NCBI GenBank assembly: GCA_026418275.1
Contig: JAOABQ010000071.1
Span: 62,001-126,000 of the forward strand
From: Clostridia bacterium
GTDB taxonomy: Bacteria; Bacillota; Clostridia; Acetivibrionales; DSM-2933
DNA length: 64,000 nt
Direction: 5' to 3'
In this document: positions 9,235-18,472 of the stretch, piece by piece
How the letters are laid out: each line of letters opens with the position of its first letter
Numbering within the stretch: the first letter of the stretch is position 1
Notes under the pieces: generated by a model
The model's input: the letters and a program-made list of their open reading frames with translations, nothing else
Databases searched by the model: none
Told to the model about the DNA's origin: nothing
Translations under genes and position numbers: made by a program

Positions 9235-10358
9235 AACCGCTATCAGCAGTAAACTACATAAAAAATAATCTATCCGGTATCATGCCCTCCTTTGTATCGG
9301 TTCTCCTTTCGGTCATTTTGGTTTACTCTATCACCGCTGTCATACAACAATTTATTACTTATGCTAACTGTTCCTATATTAATCCATTCAAAAACTTCAC
9401 ATATGCTGCACCAGCACGTTCATCCGGTTTATCCGATAACGTCATTGCACTGATTCTAAAGAATGACTCAGTTGGCAGAATATATCCAACCCAGTGTGCC
9501 TGGATAAACATTTGGCATATTTTAACAAAAGAGGAGGCAAAAATATACTCTTTAAGGGAGGAATCTATCTCCAGCATGATGGAGTTGTTAGACCTTAAGG
9601 TAGCCAAAGGCAGGCTTCCTTCTGATGGAAGAAATGAAATCATTCTACACTGGCGGATTGCTGCAAACAATAATCTAAAAATCGGAGATACCATAAAAAA
9701 AAGTGATATATCCAATTCCCAAGCCCTTGTCGGTTATACGGTGGTTGGAACCTTTGATGGTGAACACTATACAGGTTTTTATACCTTAAGAGACTTCAAA
9801 CTTCCTGATAGTAAGCTATATAAAAACGGCCTTCTTTTGGTTCCCAAAAAGGGTGAGCTTTCACGATTAAATGAGTTCCTATACTCTATTGCCCCTAGCG
9901 AAATACAGCTTGACTCCATTGATATAGGAATTGACGGAACTTCATTTTTTATTTGTTTTGCAAATATGATCATTATCATGGTACTGTCCACCATCCTTAT
10001 CGTACTATGCATACTTTTAGCAAATATCAATTACATTCAGTATTATAAAAGGAGAAAAGAGTTTTCACTTTTATATGCGATAGGTTATTCAAGAAAAGAA
10101 ATTCTTTTAAGATATTTACGTGAAAATGTTTTAATCTGTTCCGGGGGTTATATTACGGGAGTCCTCTTCAGCCTCTTTGGAATTCAAATTTTTAATATCA
10201 TTGTCTGGCTCCCTCTGGGTTTGGATCTTCCTTTGTGGAGCACTTTCCACTTTTCATTGACCATACTCATACCTATTGCCGTTACCATAGCCAGCATAAT
10301 ACCGGCAGTAAAGATGTTAAAAAAAATTGAGGCTATCTCTATATTAGAAGGAAAATAG
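9231..10358 (+). CDS. ABC exporter permease, FtsX/MacB-like (second subunit)
   Basis: The product has 375 residues with one N-terminal helix (about 14-40), a periplasm-like outside domain and three C-terminal helices. It is a paralogue of the permease at 7382. It is the last gene of the operon; a terminator begins at its stop codon. Having two unlike permeases with one ATPase suggests an asymmetric transporter. Confidence 0.85.
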   Translation: MKPLSAVNYIKNNLSGIMPSFVSVLLSVILVYSITAVIQQFITYANCSYINPFKNFTYAAPARSSGLSDNVIALILKNDSVGRIYPTQCAWINIWHILTKEEAKIYSLREESISSMMELLDLKVAKGRLPSDGRNEIILHWRIAANNNLKIGDTIKKSDISNSQALVGYTVVGTFDGEHYTGFYTLRDFKLPDSKLYKNGLLLVPKKGELSRLNEFLYSIAPSEIQLDSIDIGIDGTSFFICFANMIIIMVLSTILIVLCILLANINYIQYYKRRKEFSLLYAIGYSRKEILLRYLRENVLICSGGYITGVLFSLFGIQIFNIIVWLPLGLDLPLWSTFHFSLTILIPIAVTIASIIPAVKMLKKIEAISILEGK

Positions 10359-10388
10359 CTTCCCGGTTTCAAACAGGAAGCTATTTTA
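10352..10388. terminator. Bidirectional terminator between exporter operon and proS
   Basis: Perfect 12-bp arms (AAAATAGCTTCC and GGAAGCTATTTT) enclose a 13-base loop. The left arm overlaps the end of the permease gene. The AAAA/TTTT ends serve both converging genes. Confidence 0.8.
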
Positions 10389-10396
10389 TTAAAATT

Positions 10397-12103
10397 TTAT
10401 TTTAATCCTTCTTGAACTTCTTTTATTGCTTCGTCAATTGCCTCATCGATCTTAAGATCTTTAAATTCCTTATTCTTTCTAAGTTTATACTCTACAATAC
10501 CGTCGCCAATCTTCTTTCCAACAGTGATTCTTACCGGAATACCGATCAAGTCCGCGTCTTTGAACTTAACCCCCGGCCTTTCGTCTCTATCATCCAGCAT
10601 GACCTCTACACCGGCTGCCTTTAATCCGTTATAAATCTTTTCTGCCGCTTCCATTTGTGTTTTGTCGGTAGTATTTACCGGTATGACAATCACATGATAC
10701 GGCGCAACCGAAATAGGCCATATAATACCGTTTTCATCATTGTTTTGCTCAATAACGGCAGCCATGGTTCTATTGACACCAATACCGTAACAGCCCATAA
10801 CCATGGGAACTTCCTTGCCTGTTTCATCCAGGTAAATACAGTTTAATGCCTTACTGTATTTTGTTCCCAGCTTGAATATATGCCCTACTTCAATACCGTG
10901 AGCAACCTTAATGGGCGCTTGGCATTTCGGGCATTGATCCCCTTCAACGATGTTTCTTATATCCTTGACAACACTTGCTTTAAAATCCCTGTCTATATTT
11001 ACATTTTTAAGATGATATCCTGTTTCATTGGCACCGATAACAAAGTTCTTCATAGCCGCAACCTCAGGGTCCACAATGATTTCCGCCTTAAGTCCCACCG
11101 GACCTGCAAACCCTACGTCCGCGCCCGTAATTTTGCTTACTGTCTCCGGATCCGCCATTTCAAGCTCAATGCATTTCAAATGATTTTGAAGCTTGGTTTC
11201 ATTGAGTTCCCGGTCTCCTCTGATCATTGCCGCAACAACTTTATCATCTGCTTTGTAAATGAGTGTTTTTGCAAATTTCTTCTGTGAGAAATTAAAGAAC
11301 TTCATCAAGTCCTCAATGGTTTTTACATTGGGTGTCTCTACCTTTTCAAGGGATAATTCCTCTGTGCAGTCGCAGCAGGCATCGGGCACACACTCTGCTT
11401 TTTCAACATTGGCCGCGTACCCGCAAGCCTCACAAAAGGCAATCTCCGCTTCACCAATCTCCGACTTTACCATAAATTCCTGTGATCCGGACCCACCCAT
11501 TGCACCTGTATCCGCATCCACCACAATATAATCCAAGCCACACCGGTCAAATGCTTTGCAGTACGCTTCATACATTTTTTTATAGGAAACATCAAGGCCT
11601 GCTTCATCCCTGTCAAAGCTGTATGCATCTTTCATTACAAACTCCCTTGACCGCATGACACCAAAGCGGGGGCGTCTTTCATCCCTATACTTGGTTTGGA
11701 TTTGGTATAGGGTAAGGGGCAGTGAACGGTAAGACCGGGTTTCATGTTTTACTGTCTCAGTAAAAATCTCCTCATGTGTAGGACCCAAACAAAAGTCTCT
11801 CCCACTGCGGTCCTTCAATCTGAACATTTCGGGTCCAAACACGTCCCACCGTCCCGATTCCTGGTAAAACTCCGCAGGCAAAAGCGCGGACATAATAAGC
11901 TCCTGGGCGCCTGCCCGATCCATCTCTTCCCGGATGATCTGTTCAACCTTTCTAAAAGTCTTGTACCCTAAAGGTAAAAATGAGTAAACACCTGAAGCGA
12001 GTTTTCTCATCAGGCCTGCACGCAGCATCAGCTTATGGCTGGCAATTTCGGCCTCTGCCGGCACCTCTCTCAAGGTCGGTATAAACATTTGCGAAACTCT
12101 CAT
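10397..12103 (-). CDS. proS: Prolyl-tRNA synthetase
   Basis: The product has 568 residues and charges tRNA-Pro with proline. It is the bacterial form: class II core with motif 2 region ([24 protein letters not shown]), a YbaK-like editing insertion in the middle (about 230-390) and a C-terminal anticodon-binding domain. Motif 3 is seen near [15 protein letters not shown] at 12118 is in frame, but GGAGG directly before the ATG at 12103 makes that the start. Expression is set by the T-box leader at 12353-12570, whose specifier reads CCC. A structured insert lies between the T-box terminator and the coding start. Confidence 0.97.
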   Translation of the reverse strand: MRVSQMFIPTLREVPAEAEIASHKLMLRAGLMRKLASGVYSFLPLGYKTFRKVEQIIREEMDRAGAQELIMSALLPAEFYQESGRWDVFGPEMFRLKDRSGRDFCLGPTHEEIFTETVKHETRSYRSLPLTLYQIQTKYRDERRPRFGVMRSREFVMKDAYSFDRDEAGLDVSYKKMYEAYCKAFDRCGLDYIVVDADTGAMGGSGSQEFMVKSEIGEAEIAFCEACGYAANVEKAECVPDACCDCTEELSLEKVETPNVKTIEDLMKFFNFSQKKFAKTLIYKADDKVVAAMIRGDRELNETKLQNHLKCIELEMADPETVSKITGADVGFAGPVGLKAEIIVDPEVAAMKNFVIGANETGYHLKNVNIDRDFKASVVKDIRNIVEGDQCPKCQAPIKVAHGIEVGHIFKLGTKYSKALNCIYLDETGKEVPMVMGCYGIGVNRTMAAVIEQNNDENGIIWPISVAPYHVIVIPVNTTDKTQMEAAEKIYNGLKAAGVEVMLDDRDERPGVKFKDADLIGIPVRITVGKKIGDGIVEYKLRKNKEFKDLKIDEAIDEAIKEVQEGLK

Positions 12104-12120
12104 AAAATTTTCCTCCAATC

Positions 12121-12351
12121 AATTACCCACCAATTTTCCTTAACATGAACAAAATGCTAACGCATTTATGTTCTTCGCTAGGTGGAATTACTTCCCCCTT
12201 CGACGGATGCAAGCATCCTGAGCACCCCCTCTAAATCAGCAAAGGGTATCCCCTTTGCAATCCCCATGTTAAGGAAATATAAGTAAATTCTACTCTCCTA
12301 CCCAATATTACTACTTTTCAAATTTAATTACCCACCAATTTTCCTTAACAT
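12121..12351. repeat. Structured insert bounded by 26-bp direct repeats in the proS leader
   Basis: The 26-base sequence starting AATTACCCACC and ending CCTTAACAT occurs exactly at 12121-12146 and 12326-12351. The DNA between them contains the inverse of its end (CATGTTAAGGAAA, 12266-12278) and several hairpins: GAACAAAATGC with GCATTTATGTTC, GGATGC-AA-GCATCC, and CAAAGGG-TATC-CCCTTTG. It has no open frame of note. It looks like a small non-autonomous element or a duplication with an acquired insert; which one cannot be told from one copy. Confidence 0.65.
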
Positions 12352-12352
12352 T

Positions 12353-12570
12353 AAAAAAATCCGCCCTCTAAGCAAGGGACGGATTTATATTCCGCGGTAC
12401 CACCCAAATTGGTATAACCACTTTTATGCTTTTATCGGAGCTTATCCGGCCAACCTCATCGGCAGCATCTTAAGGGTGGGTTCAAGAAGTTTAACTTAGA
12501 AACCTCACAGCTAACGGTTTCATTCTCTGAAAGCCTCTCTTCTCTAGATCCCTATCATTGAATTCCAACT
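12353..12570 (-). promoter_or_regulatory. T-box riboswitch of proS (specifier CCC, proline)
   Basis: On the minus strand the T-box core GGGTGGTACCGCGG lies at 12405-12392. The terminator AATCCGTCCCT...AGGGCGGATT followed by T7 lies at 12387-12353. In stem I the 3' side shows CTTCTTGAA followed by CCC (12480-12478) and a purine, as expected for a specifier loop; CCC is a proline codon. Uncharged tRNA-Pro would stabilise the antiterminator and switch proS on. Confidence 0.93.
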
Positions 12571-12584
12571 ATAATATTATAATA

Positions 12585-12613
12585 AATATAATATACCGCC
12601 CTAATAATGTCAA
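12585..12613 (-). promoter_or_regulatory. Promoter of the proS T-box transcript
   Basis: On the minus strand TTGACA (12613-12608) is followed after exactly 17 bases by TATATT (12590-12585). Transcription would start a few bases before the T-box stem I. Confidence 0.7.
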
Positions 12614-12618
12614 TATAC

Positions 12619-12647
12619 TTGTTTACAATAAATATATACTATATAAT
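12619..12647 (+). promoter_or_regulatory. Probable promoter of ispF
   Basis: TTGTTT (12619-12624), 17 bases, then TATAAT (12642-12647), with the coding start at 12672. It diverges from the proS promoter and its -35 box lies within 10 bases of that promoter's. Confidence 0.5.
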
Positions 12648-12671
12648 AAACCCAAAAAAGGATGTGTATGT

Positions 12672-13142
12672 ATGAAAGTAGGTATCGGCCAGGACAGTCA
12701 TCGTTTTGACTTTGAAGATAAAAATAAAAAGCTCGTTTTAGGTGGTGTTGTATTTCATGATCATCCGCCCCTTTCGGGCAACAGTGACGCGGATGTGATA
12801 CTCCACTCCATAACCAATGCTGTTTCAGGAATTACCTGTGTCAACATTTTAGGAAAAATCAGTGATGATTTGTGTTTAAAGCAAGGAATAACCGACAGTA
12901 AGGTCTATCTTCTGGAAGCACTCAAATATCTCGGTGAAAGTAAAATCGTTCACCTCTCCATCTCTGTAGAATGCCTTACGCCTAAAATAACCCCTAAAAT
13001 TCCTGAAATAAGAAAGAGTCTGTCAAACCTTCTTGAAATACCCGAGAATTGCATCGGAATTACCGCTACAACCGGGGAAGGTCTTACCGAATTTGGGAAA
13101 GGAAATGGGATTCAAGTGCTAAGTATTGTAACCGTTGTTTAA
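12672..13142 (+). CDS. ispF: Divergent 2-C-methyl-D-erythritol 2,4-cyclodiphosphate synthase
   Basis: The product has 156 residues, the normal length. The enzyme closes CDP-ME-2-phosphate to the cyclic diphosphate in the MEP isoprenoid pathway. The metal ligands are present (D8, H10 in QDSHRF, H45 in SDADVILHS), as is the C-terminal TTGEGLTEFGKGNGI region. The family's GDIGxxFPDTDP loop, however, is replaced by NILGKISDDLCLKQ. I therefore call the fold with confidence and the activity with less. The frame is open from 12558, but AAGGA before the ATG at 12672 and the family N terminus fix the start. It lies on the strand opposite to ispD and proS, unlike the usual clostridial order. Confidence 0.82.
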   Translation: MKVGIGQDSHRFDFEDKNKKLVLGGVVFHDHPPLSGNSDADVILHSITNAVSGITCVNILGKISDDLCLKQGITDSKVYLLEALKYLGESKIVHLSISVECLTPKITPKIPEIRKSLSNLLEIPENCIGITATTGEGLTEFGKGNGIQVLSIVTVV

Positions 13143-13170
13143 TACTATAATCATGTAATACTCTGATATT

Positions 13171-13209
13171 AAAGCATCCCTCCGGTACTTTACTCCGAAG
13201 GGATGCTTT
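13171..13209. terminator. Terminator between ispF and the NatB-like gene
   Basis: The arms AAAGCATCCCTCCGG and CCGAAGGGATGCTTT form a strong near-perfect stem between converging genes. The plus strand continues with T. Confidence 0.82.
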
Positions 13210-13255
13210 TCATATTCCTAATGCTTATAAATCCATTTTAAATATTAAGTTATTA

Positions 13256-14470
13256 TTAACTTCTGAATAATACTTTTTCATTTTTAAACATGGCCGTTGC
13301 AATCGCTGTTGAGATAATAACAAAAATAATGGATGATCCGATGGCTGCCCCGAGGTACATATAATTGATAGTTCCCCCCAGCACCATCTTGAGTGATGAA
13401 ATGGCATTTAATACAGGAACCAAAAAGGATACCAAACCTAAATCACTTGGCTGTGTAAACATATTGGAATATGCCAGCAGCATAGCTGCGATAATTAAGA
13501 ACGAGAGATAGGTCTGCGCTTCCTTGAAGGATTTCGCATAGGTACTTAACGCAATTTGAATGCCGGAAAAGGTTGCGCCGAGAAGAAGCGTAATCAAAAT
13601 AGATAAAATAAACGCCAAAGGATCAACCGAAAACCCGCTGATTTCCTGCCCGGACCCCATGCTTAAGGAATTTGGGTTTATTAAGTAGCCGATAATAATC
13701 CCGGTCAATGTAGCCAAAACTGTTATAAATGAAAACAGGGTAACTGTTAGATATTTCCCTGCCAGGATGGAGGATCTGGCAGGCTGTGTTGTCAATAGAG
13801 GTTCAAAGGTGTTCCTTTCTTTTTCCCCTGCCACAAGGTCGGTGGCAGCCTGGATTCCTCCACTGGCAATCAAAATAACAACTAGAAAAGGTAGGAACAT
13901 CGCAAGCATGCTCGTACTGGTTTTGGACTCATCCGCAATGTTGTTTTCCTCCAGCTTGGATGGCTGAATGAATTCCTCCGTCAATCTCATTTCAGTAATC
14001 CTATCTGTTAAAATTCTGTTATTAAACCCTGCAATGACTTTTTTTATTTCATCCAAGCCTCCGTCAGATTTTGCTTTGGATTTGTCATAGGTCACTTTAA
14101 TGGTAAAGGGCTTTTTATTCTTCAGCTTTTTATCAAAATCCTTTTCAATATCCAATAATAGCCTTACCTTTTCTTCCTTTAATGCCTCCATTGGTTTATC
14201 CACATCAATAAGTTTAATATTTTTGATGTCCTTTATTATTTCATTTTCTACCAGCGCTTTTATTTCAGGGGTATTGGATTTTTCCCCCAGCGCGATTGTC
14301 ACATTTTCTTTGATATCCTTTTGCAGCTTCTCAATGCCGCCTCCAATAAAAATATTGATTACAGGAATTAAAAGCATAGGAACAATAATACTTGCTATTA
14401 GTGTCTTTTTATCCCGTATAATATCTTTGGCTTCTTTTTTAAATACAGCCCATACATGTCTAAGCTTCAT
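13256..14470 (-). CDS. natB: ABC-2 type permease, NatB-like
   Basis: The product has 404 residues with one N-terminal membrane helix (about 25-45), a soluble outside domain of about 140 residues and five or six C-terminal helices. DLVAGEKERNTFEPLLTTQ is the conserved ABC-2/NatB loop, given here in part as AGEKERNTFEPLL. In Bacillus NatAB exports sodium; other members export drugs. A GTG at 14479 is in frame, but AGGTGG lies six bases before the ATG at 14470. The start overlaps the natA-like stop by 11 bases, so the two are coupled. Confidence 0.85.
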   Translation of the reverse strand: MKLRHVWAVFKKEAKDIIRDKKTLIASIIVPMLLIPVINIFIGGGIEKLQKDIKENVTIALGEKSNTPEIKALVENEIIKDIKNIKLIDVDKPMEALKEEKVRLLLDIEKDFDKKLKNKKPFTIKVTYDKSKAKSDGGLDEIKKVIAGFNNRILTDRITEMRLTEEFIQPSKLEENNIADESKTSTSMLAMFLPFLVVILIASGGIQAATDLVAGEKERNTFEPLLTTQPARSSILAGKYLTVTLFSFITVLATLTGIIIGYLINPNSLSMGSGQEISGFSVDPLAFILSILITLLLGATFSGIQIALSTYAKSFKEAQTYLSFLIIAAMLLAYSNMFTQPSDLGLVSFLVPVLNAISSLKMVLGGTINYMYLGAAIGSSIIFVIISTAIATAMFKNEKVLFRS

Positions 14471-15191
14471 TTTTTCCACCTACCAATCTTACAAATATTT
14501 CCTCCAGGTCATCATCACCATGCTTTTTCTTAAGATCGTCAATGGTTGCGATATCTATTAATTTCCCCTTATGAATAATACAAACCCTGTCACAAAGTTT
14601 TTCTACTTCACTCATGGTATGGCTTGAAAAGATTACTGTCTTGCCTTGATTCTTACAGTTCAATATAAAATCATGGACATCCCGGATTGCACTTACATCA
14701 AGCCCGGAGGTAGGCTCATCCAGCAGCATTAAATCCGGATTGTGTATAATAGATCTGGCAAATGCTACCTTTTGTTTCATCCCCTTAGAAAACTTTCCGG
14801 CTCTTCTGTCGATATACTCCTCCATACCGAACGTTTTTGCCAAAAACTTGACTCTTTCGTTTATTTCATCCTTACCCATGTCGTTTAGCTCGCCAAAATA
14901 AGCGATGTTTTCAGCAGCTGTCAGCCGGTCGTAAAGACCTGCTTCACCACCAAAAAGAATCCCAATATGAAGCCTTACTTTTTCAGGGTTTTTAACAACA
15001 TCAAACCCAAGAATCTCTGCTGTTCCCGAAGTAGGCTTCAGCATGGTGGCCAGAATCCGGAGGGTTGTGGTTTTTCCTGCACCGTTTTCGCCTAAAAGCC
15101 CAAATATCTCTCCTTTTTTAACTTCAAAGCTTACATTGTCTACTGCTATTACTTTTCCAAAATCTTTTGTTAAGTTTTGCACCTTTAGCAT
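14460..15191 (-). CDS. natA: ABC transporter ATPase, NatA-like
   Basis: The product has 243 residues with Walker A GENGAGKTT, signature FSKGMKQK (a non-standard LSGGQ, common in this group), Walker B LMLLDEPTSGLD and switch SSHTMSE. It is the energy subunit for the permease encoded immediately downstream. The pair sits between ispD and ispF, which are adjacent in many related genomes, so it looks like an insertion into that block. Confidence 0.88.
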   Translation of the reverse strand: MLKVQNLTKDFGKVIAVDNVSFEVKKGEIFGLLGENGAGKTTTLRILATMLKPTSGTAEILGFDVVKNPEKVRLHIGILFGGEAGLYDRLTAAENIAYFGELNDMGKDEINERVKFLAKTFGMEEYIDRRAGKFSKGMKQKVAFARSIIHNPDLMLLDEPTSGLDVSAIRDVHDFILNCKNQGKTVIFSSHTMSEVEKLCDRVCIIHKGKLIDIATIDDLKKKHGDDDLEEIFVRLVGGKNEA

Positions 15192-15220
15192 TGAATCACT
15201 CCTTTTCTATTAAAATTTGA

Positions 15221-15931
15221 CTATAAACCATCCTGTTTGCATATTAATTCGGCAAGCAGCAAATCTTCTTTTGTTGTAATTTTTATATTGTTATAACTAC
15301 CTTCGGCAATTTTTAAGCGGTATCCTAAACGTTCCACCAACATGGCATCATCCGTCCCCAAAAAGCTGTCCTCTATCGCTTTTTTATGCGCTTCTATAAT
15401 CACTTCATATTTGAAGGCTTGCGGGGTCTGTATAGCCCATAAGCGGCTTCGATCTACCGTCGCCTTAACAAAACCCTTATCATCCGACATCTTGATGGTA
15501 TCCTTCACTTTAACGGCAACACACGAAGCCCCAAATTCCTGTGCCATTTGTATGCTTTCTTCCACACTTCGCTTGTCAACAAAAGGACGGGCACCATCGT
15601 GAATCAGCACAATATCACAGCTTTTTTTTACCTCCATTAAACCGTTATAAACCGAATTCTGGCGCTCACTGCCTCCGGCAACAATATTCGTTACTTTATT
15701 CAAATCATAAAGCTCAACAATATCTTTGCTGCAGTAGATAATATCCTGGGTATTGACTACAAGAATAATCTCATCGATACATTCTAATTCTTCGAATACT
15801 TTAATTGTCCTGGCAAGAACAGGTATCCCTTGGACCTCTATATATTGCTTGTTTATATCCATGTTCATCCGGGTCCCTTTGCCTGCCGCTACGATAACAA
15901 CACTTACTGACAGCTCCGTTTTTTTCCTCAC
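15221..15931 (-). CDS. ispD: 2-C-methyl-D-erythritol 4-phosphate cytidylyltransferase
   Basis: The product has 236 residues, as in E. coli IspD. It transfers CMP to MEP in the isoprenoid pathway. The nucleotide-binding motif is VIVAAGKGTRM. Other family motifs are LIHDGARPFV, VKDTIK and TPQAFKY. An ATG at 15958 lacks a ribosome site; AGGAG before the GTG at 15931 suggests the real start, though a TTG nine bases earlier is possible. It is downstream of the PIN/TRAM gene on the same strand, but a terminator separates them. Confidence 0.93.
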   Translation of the reverse strand: MRKKTELSVSVVIVAAGKGTRMNMDINKQYIEVQGIPVLARTIKVFEELECIDEIILVVNTQDIIYCSKDIVELYDLNKVTNIVAGGSERQNSVYNGLMEVKKSCDIVLIHDGARPFVDKRSVEESIQMAQEFGASCVAVKVKDTIKMSDDKGFVKATVDRSRLWAIQTPQAFKYEVIIEAHKKAIEDSFLGTDDAMLVERLGYRLKIAEGSYNNIKITTKEDLLLAELICKQDGL

Positions 15932-16023
15932 TTGCAACAACTCCTGACGTTCCTCCATCCAATTGAAGAATATAATTTTATAATATTATAACATAAATAT
16001 AAGGAAATCGAAAAATTCTCAAA

Positions 16024-16057
16024 AAAATTAGACTGCCTGGTTTTAGCAGCCTAATTT
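16024..16057 (-). terminator. Terminator of the PIN/TRAM gene
   Basis: On the minus strand AAATTAGGCTGC pairs with GCAGTCTAATTT and is followed by T7. It lies 35 bases after the stop at 16092. Confidence 0.8.
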
Positions 16058-16091
16058 TATCTGTTGATCAAGATTTAATTTATAATTTGTC

Positions 16092-17138
16092 CTAAACAAC
16101 TCTTTCGATATTGCACCTTGGTTTTGCAAAAATCATTCTTCCGGCGGCAGTCTGCAAAACACTGGTGACCATAACACTAATAGTCTCACCCATATGTTTT
16201 CTGCCTCCATCAACAACAATCATGGTTCCATCATCCATATAACCTATTCCCTGTCCGTTTTCCTTACCATCCTTCACTACCTGTATAACCATTTCTTCTC
16301 CCGGAAGCGCTATCGGTTTCACTGCATTAGCCAATTCATTGATATTTAGTACAGAAATTCCTTGGAAATCGGCAACTTTGATGAGATTAAAATCAACGGT
16401 AATAATCCGTGCACCTATTTTTTTTGCCACTTTAAGCAGCTTGTCATCTACTTCTCCACCTTCTTCAACCTCAATATTCTCAATCTTAACCGGGTATTCC
16501 ATATCCTTTTGAAGTATATTCAGTATATCCAAACCTCTCCGCCCCCGGTTTCTCTTAAGAATATCCGATGAATCTGCAATATGCCTTAACTCTTCCAGCA
16601 CAAAACCCGGAACAACCAATTCACCATGCAAAAAGCCTGTTTTGCATATATCTGCAATCCGGCCGTCAATAATCACACTGGTATCGATAATGTTTTTAAA
16701 CGGTTCACCTTTCTTGGCTGTCCCCTGAAATAAAGCTTCACTTTTTTTGCCAAGTGCAATGGCAATACCCAAAAAACCGAAAAATATATTGATTATTACA
16801 GAAAGCGGAACACCAATCACATCAATTTTATTAATCGGTATGGCAATAAGATTTGCAACGATTAATCCCGCAATAAGCCCGATAGAACTCACAGTAAGCT
16901 CATATAAGGTCATTTTCTGTATGGAAAGTTCAAGTTTGTCCAAACCGCTTACAAGCGCATCAATAATTTTACTTGCAATAAAGTAAAACAGAGCCGCTGT
17001 TAAAACAGACGCAACACCATAGGTAAAAACCTTGATAGAAGCATTATAGCTGTAGGACTTAGTAAAAACATATACGAAGGTAAACCCTGTAACAGCGCCG
17101 ATTAATGAGAAGGCAACCTTTATAATTCTATTTAGCAT
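16092..17138 (-). CDS. yacL: Membrane PIN/TRAM domain protein, YacL family
   Basis: The product has 348 residues. Four membrane helices occupy about 1-130. A PIN nuclease fold follows (about 145-260) with the acidic residues in NIIDTSVIIDGRI, ELRHIADSSD and TVDFNLIKV. A C-terminal TRAM RNA-binding domain spans about 285-345 (EGQ... not seen; GQGIGYMDDGTMIVV seen). YacL-type proteins are near-universal in Firmicutes next to ispD and carD; their target is not well defined. The ATG at 17138 has AAGGGAG eight bases before it. Confidence 0.88.
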   Translation of the reverse strand: MLNRIIKVAFSLIGAVTGFTFVYVFTKSYSYNASIKVFTYGVASVLTAALFYFIASKIIDALVSGLDKLELSIQKMTLYELTVSSIGLIAGLIVANLIAIPINKIDVIGVPLSVIINIFFGFLGIAIALGKKSEALFQGTAKKGEPFKNIIDTSVIIDGRIADICKTGFLHGELVVPGFVLEELRHIADSSDILKRNRGRRGLDILNILQKDMEYPVKIENIEVEEGGEVDDKLLKVAKKIGARIITVDFNLIKVADFQGISVLNINELANAVKPIALPGEEMVIQVVKDGKENGQGIGYMDDGTMIVVDGGRKHMGETISVMVTSVLQTAAGRMIFAKPRCNIERVV

Positions 17139-17277
17139 AACTAGCTCCCTTATGAATACTATTTACAACCAAATTACCTAGAAAAATGTAAGCACTGAAT
17201 CGCTCTAAATAATTTGTTCTCCCCATTTTAAAGGAGTAGCATTGGTTTTGTTTTACTCTCTATTTTAATACAATCCG

Positions 17278-17757
17278 TTAAAGGTTTAAACAGTCATTAA
17301 TAATATCCTCAATCTGATACTGTTCCACACCTTTAGCTAAGACCAGCTCACTAACCAGAATCTGCTTGGCACTATTTAGCATTTTCCTTTCCCCGGTTGA
17401 TAAACCTTTTTCCTTCTCCCTGAGCATAAGGGATTTAACTACATTCGCAACCTCAAATATGTTACCGCTTTTAATCTTAGTCATATTTTCCCTATATCGT
17501 TTATTCCAGTTCAATGTCTCATCACAACTCTGATCTCCCAACACAGCAAATACCTTGTCCACTTCCTGAGTACTTATGACTTCTCTAATTCCAATATCAC
17601 CTACATTATGGGTTGGAATCATCACTTTCATATCACCAACAGGTATTTTTAAAACATAATAGCTGTGTTTTTCCCCTAAAATCTCCCTCTCCTCAATGGA
17701 TTCAATAACTCCGGCTCCATGCATAGGGTATACTACTCTGTCTCCAATATTAAACAT
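17278..17757 (-). CDS. carD: CarD/CdnL-type transcription regulator
   Basis: The product has 159 residues. The N-terminal Tudor-like RNA polymerase interaction domain begins MFNIGDRVVYPMHGAGVIE. The C-terminal helical domain runs from about residue 65 (RYRENMTKIKSG, SLMLREKEKGLS, RKMLNSAKQIL). Proteins of this family bind the beta subunit and stabilise open complexes, often at rRNA promoters. The frame extends upstream to 17808, but GGAGGAGG just before the ATG at 17757 decides the start. Confidence 0.92.
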   Translation of the reverse strand: MFNIGDRVVYPMHGAGVIESIEEREILGEKHSYYVLKIPVGDMKVMIPTHNVGDIGIREVISTQEVDKVFAVLGDQSCDETLNWNKRYRENMTKIKSGNIFEVANVVKSLMLREKEKGLSTGERKMLNSAKQILVSELVLAKGVEQYQIEDIINDCLNL

Positions 17758-18346
17758 ACTACCTCCTCCAAAAAAGCAACAAACTTCGGATAAATGCCAA
17801 ACCCACAAATTAGTGAATTATGCAACACCATTATCCTATTTCCCGGTAATTTTTACCGGAATTCTCTATCAATAAACACTGTATATTAATTACTTTTGTA
17901 ATTTTAAAGGTTCATTTGTAAAAGTAGTAGACCATCCATTGCTGTCCATTGGTACCTTACGCAAAAGTGACTTTCTCAATCAGATCAACGCTGTAGCGCT
18001 TTAAAAGCATTCAAAAGTCAACTTATTTAATCCTTTGCAGCCATTATCATTAAAAGCAAAAACATTTGATGTTCCAAATGGCGACTTGCCTACAGTGCAA
18101 TTCGCATTATGTGTTTGAGCAGTACTTTAATGCCATTATGTATTAAGTATACTACAAAGAAATTTTCATGTCAAAATATTTTATTGTAACATTAGACTGA
18201 ATGAGTGTCAATAATTTATTTTTTCTAAGGATGGTTTTCATTGTTACCTTCTTTTAATACCGGGCTTCCATACTTTGTAAATTTGTAGTCTCTTCCCAAT
18301 AAATTCACTGAAAAGTTTTACAAAAACTTTTTTTTACAAAAAAAAG
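17758..18346. other. Intergenic region without a gene
   Basis: About 600 bases upstream of carD with no open frame having a ribosome site. It holds AT-rich sequence, a short hairpin CCGGTAATTTTTACCGG near 17843, and an imperfect inverted pair (AAAGTGACTTT near 17970, AAAAGTCAACTT near 18014) around an AGCGC hairpin. The carD promoter should be here, but I cannot pick one with confidence. Confidence 0.5.
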
Positions 18347-18365
18347 CGGGTTGTAATAACCCGGC
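18346..18365 (-). terminator. Terminator downstream of the thioesterase gene
   Basis: CGGGTT and AACCCG with a 5-base loop; on the minus strand GCCGGGTT...AACCCGC is followed by T8. It lies about 105 bases after the thioesterase stop. Confidence 0.85.
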
Positions 18366-18472
18366 ATAATCTCTATTGCATATGGAAATATAAGTCTATC
18401 TTAAGCACCGAAAAGTGTTTGCTGCACGCTCTCCAAGATGTAAAATATGACCCACATCCAAATATGACGATA

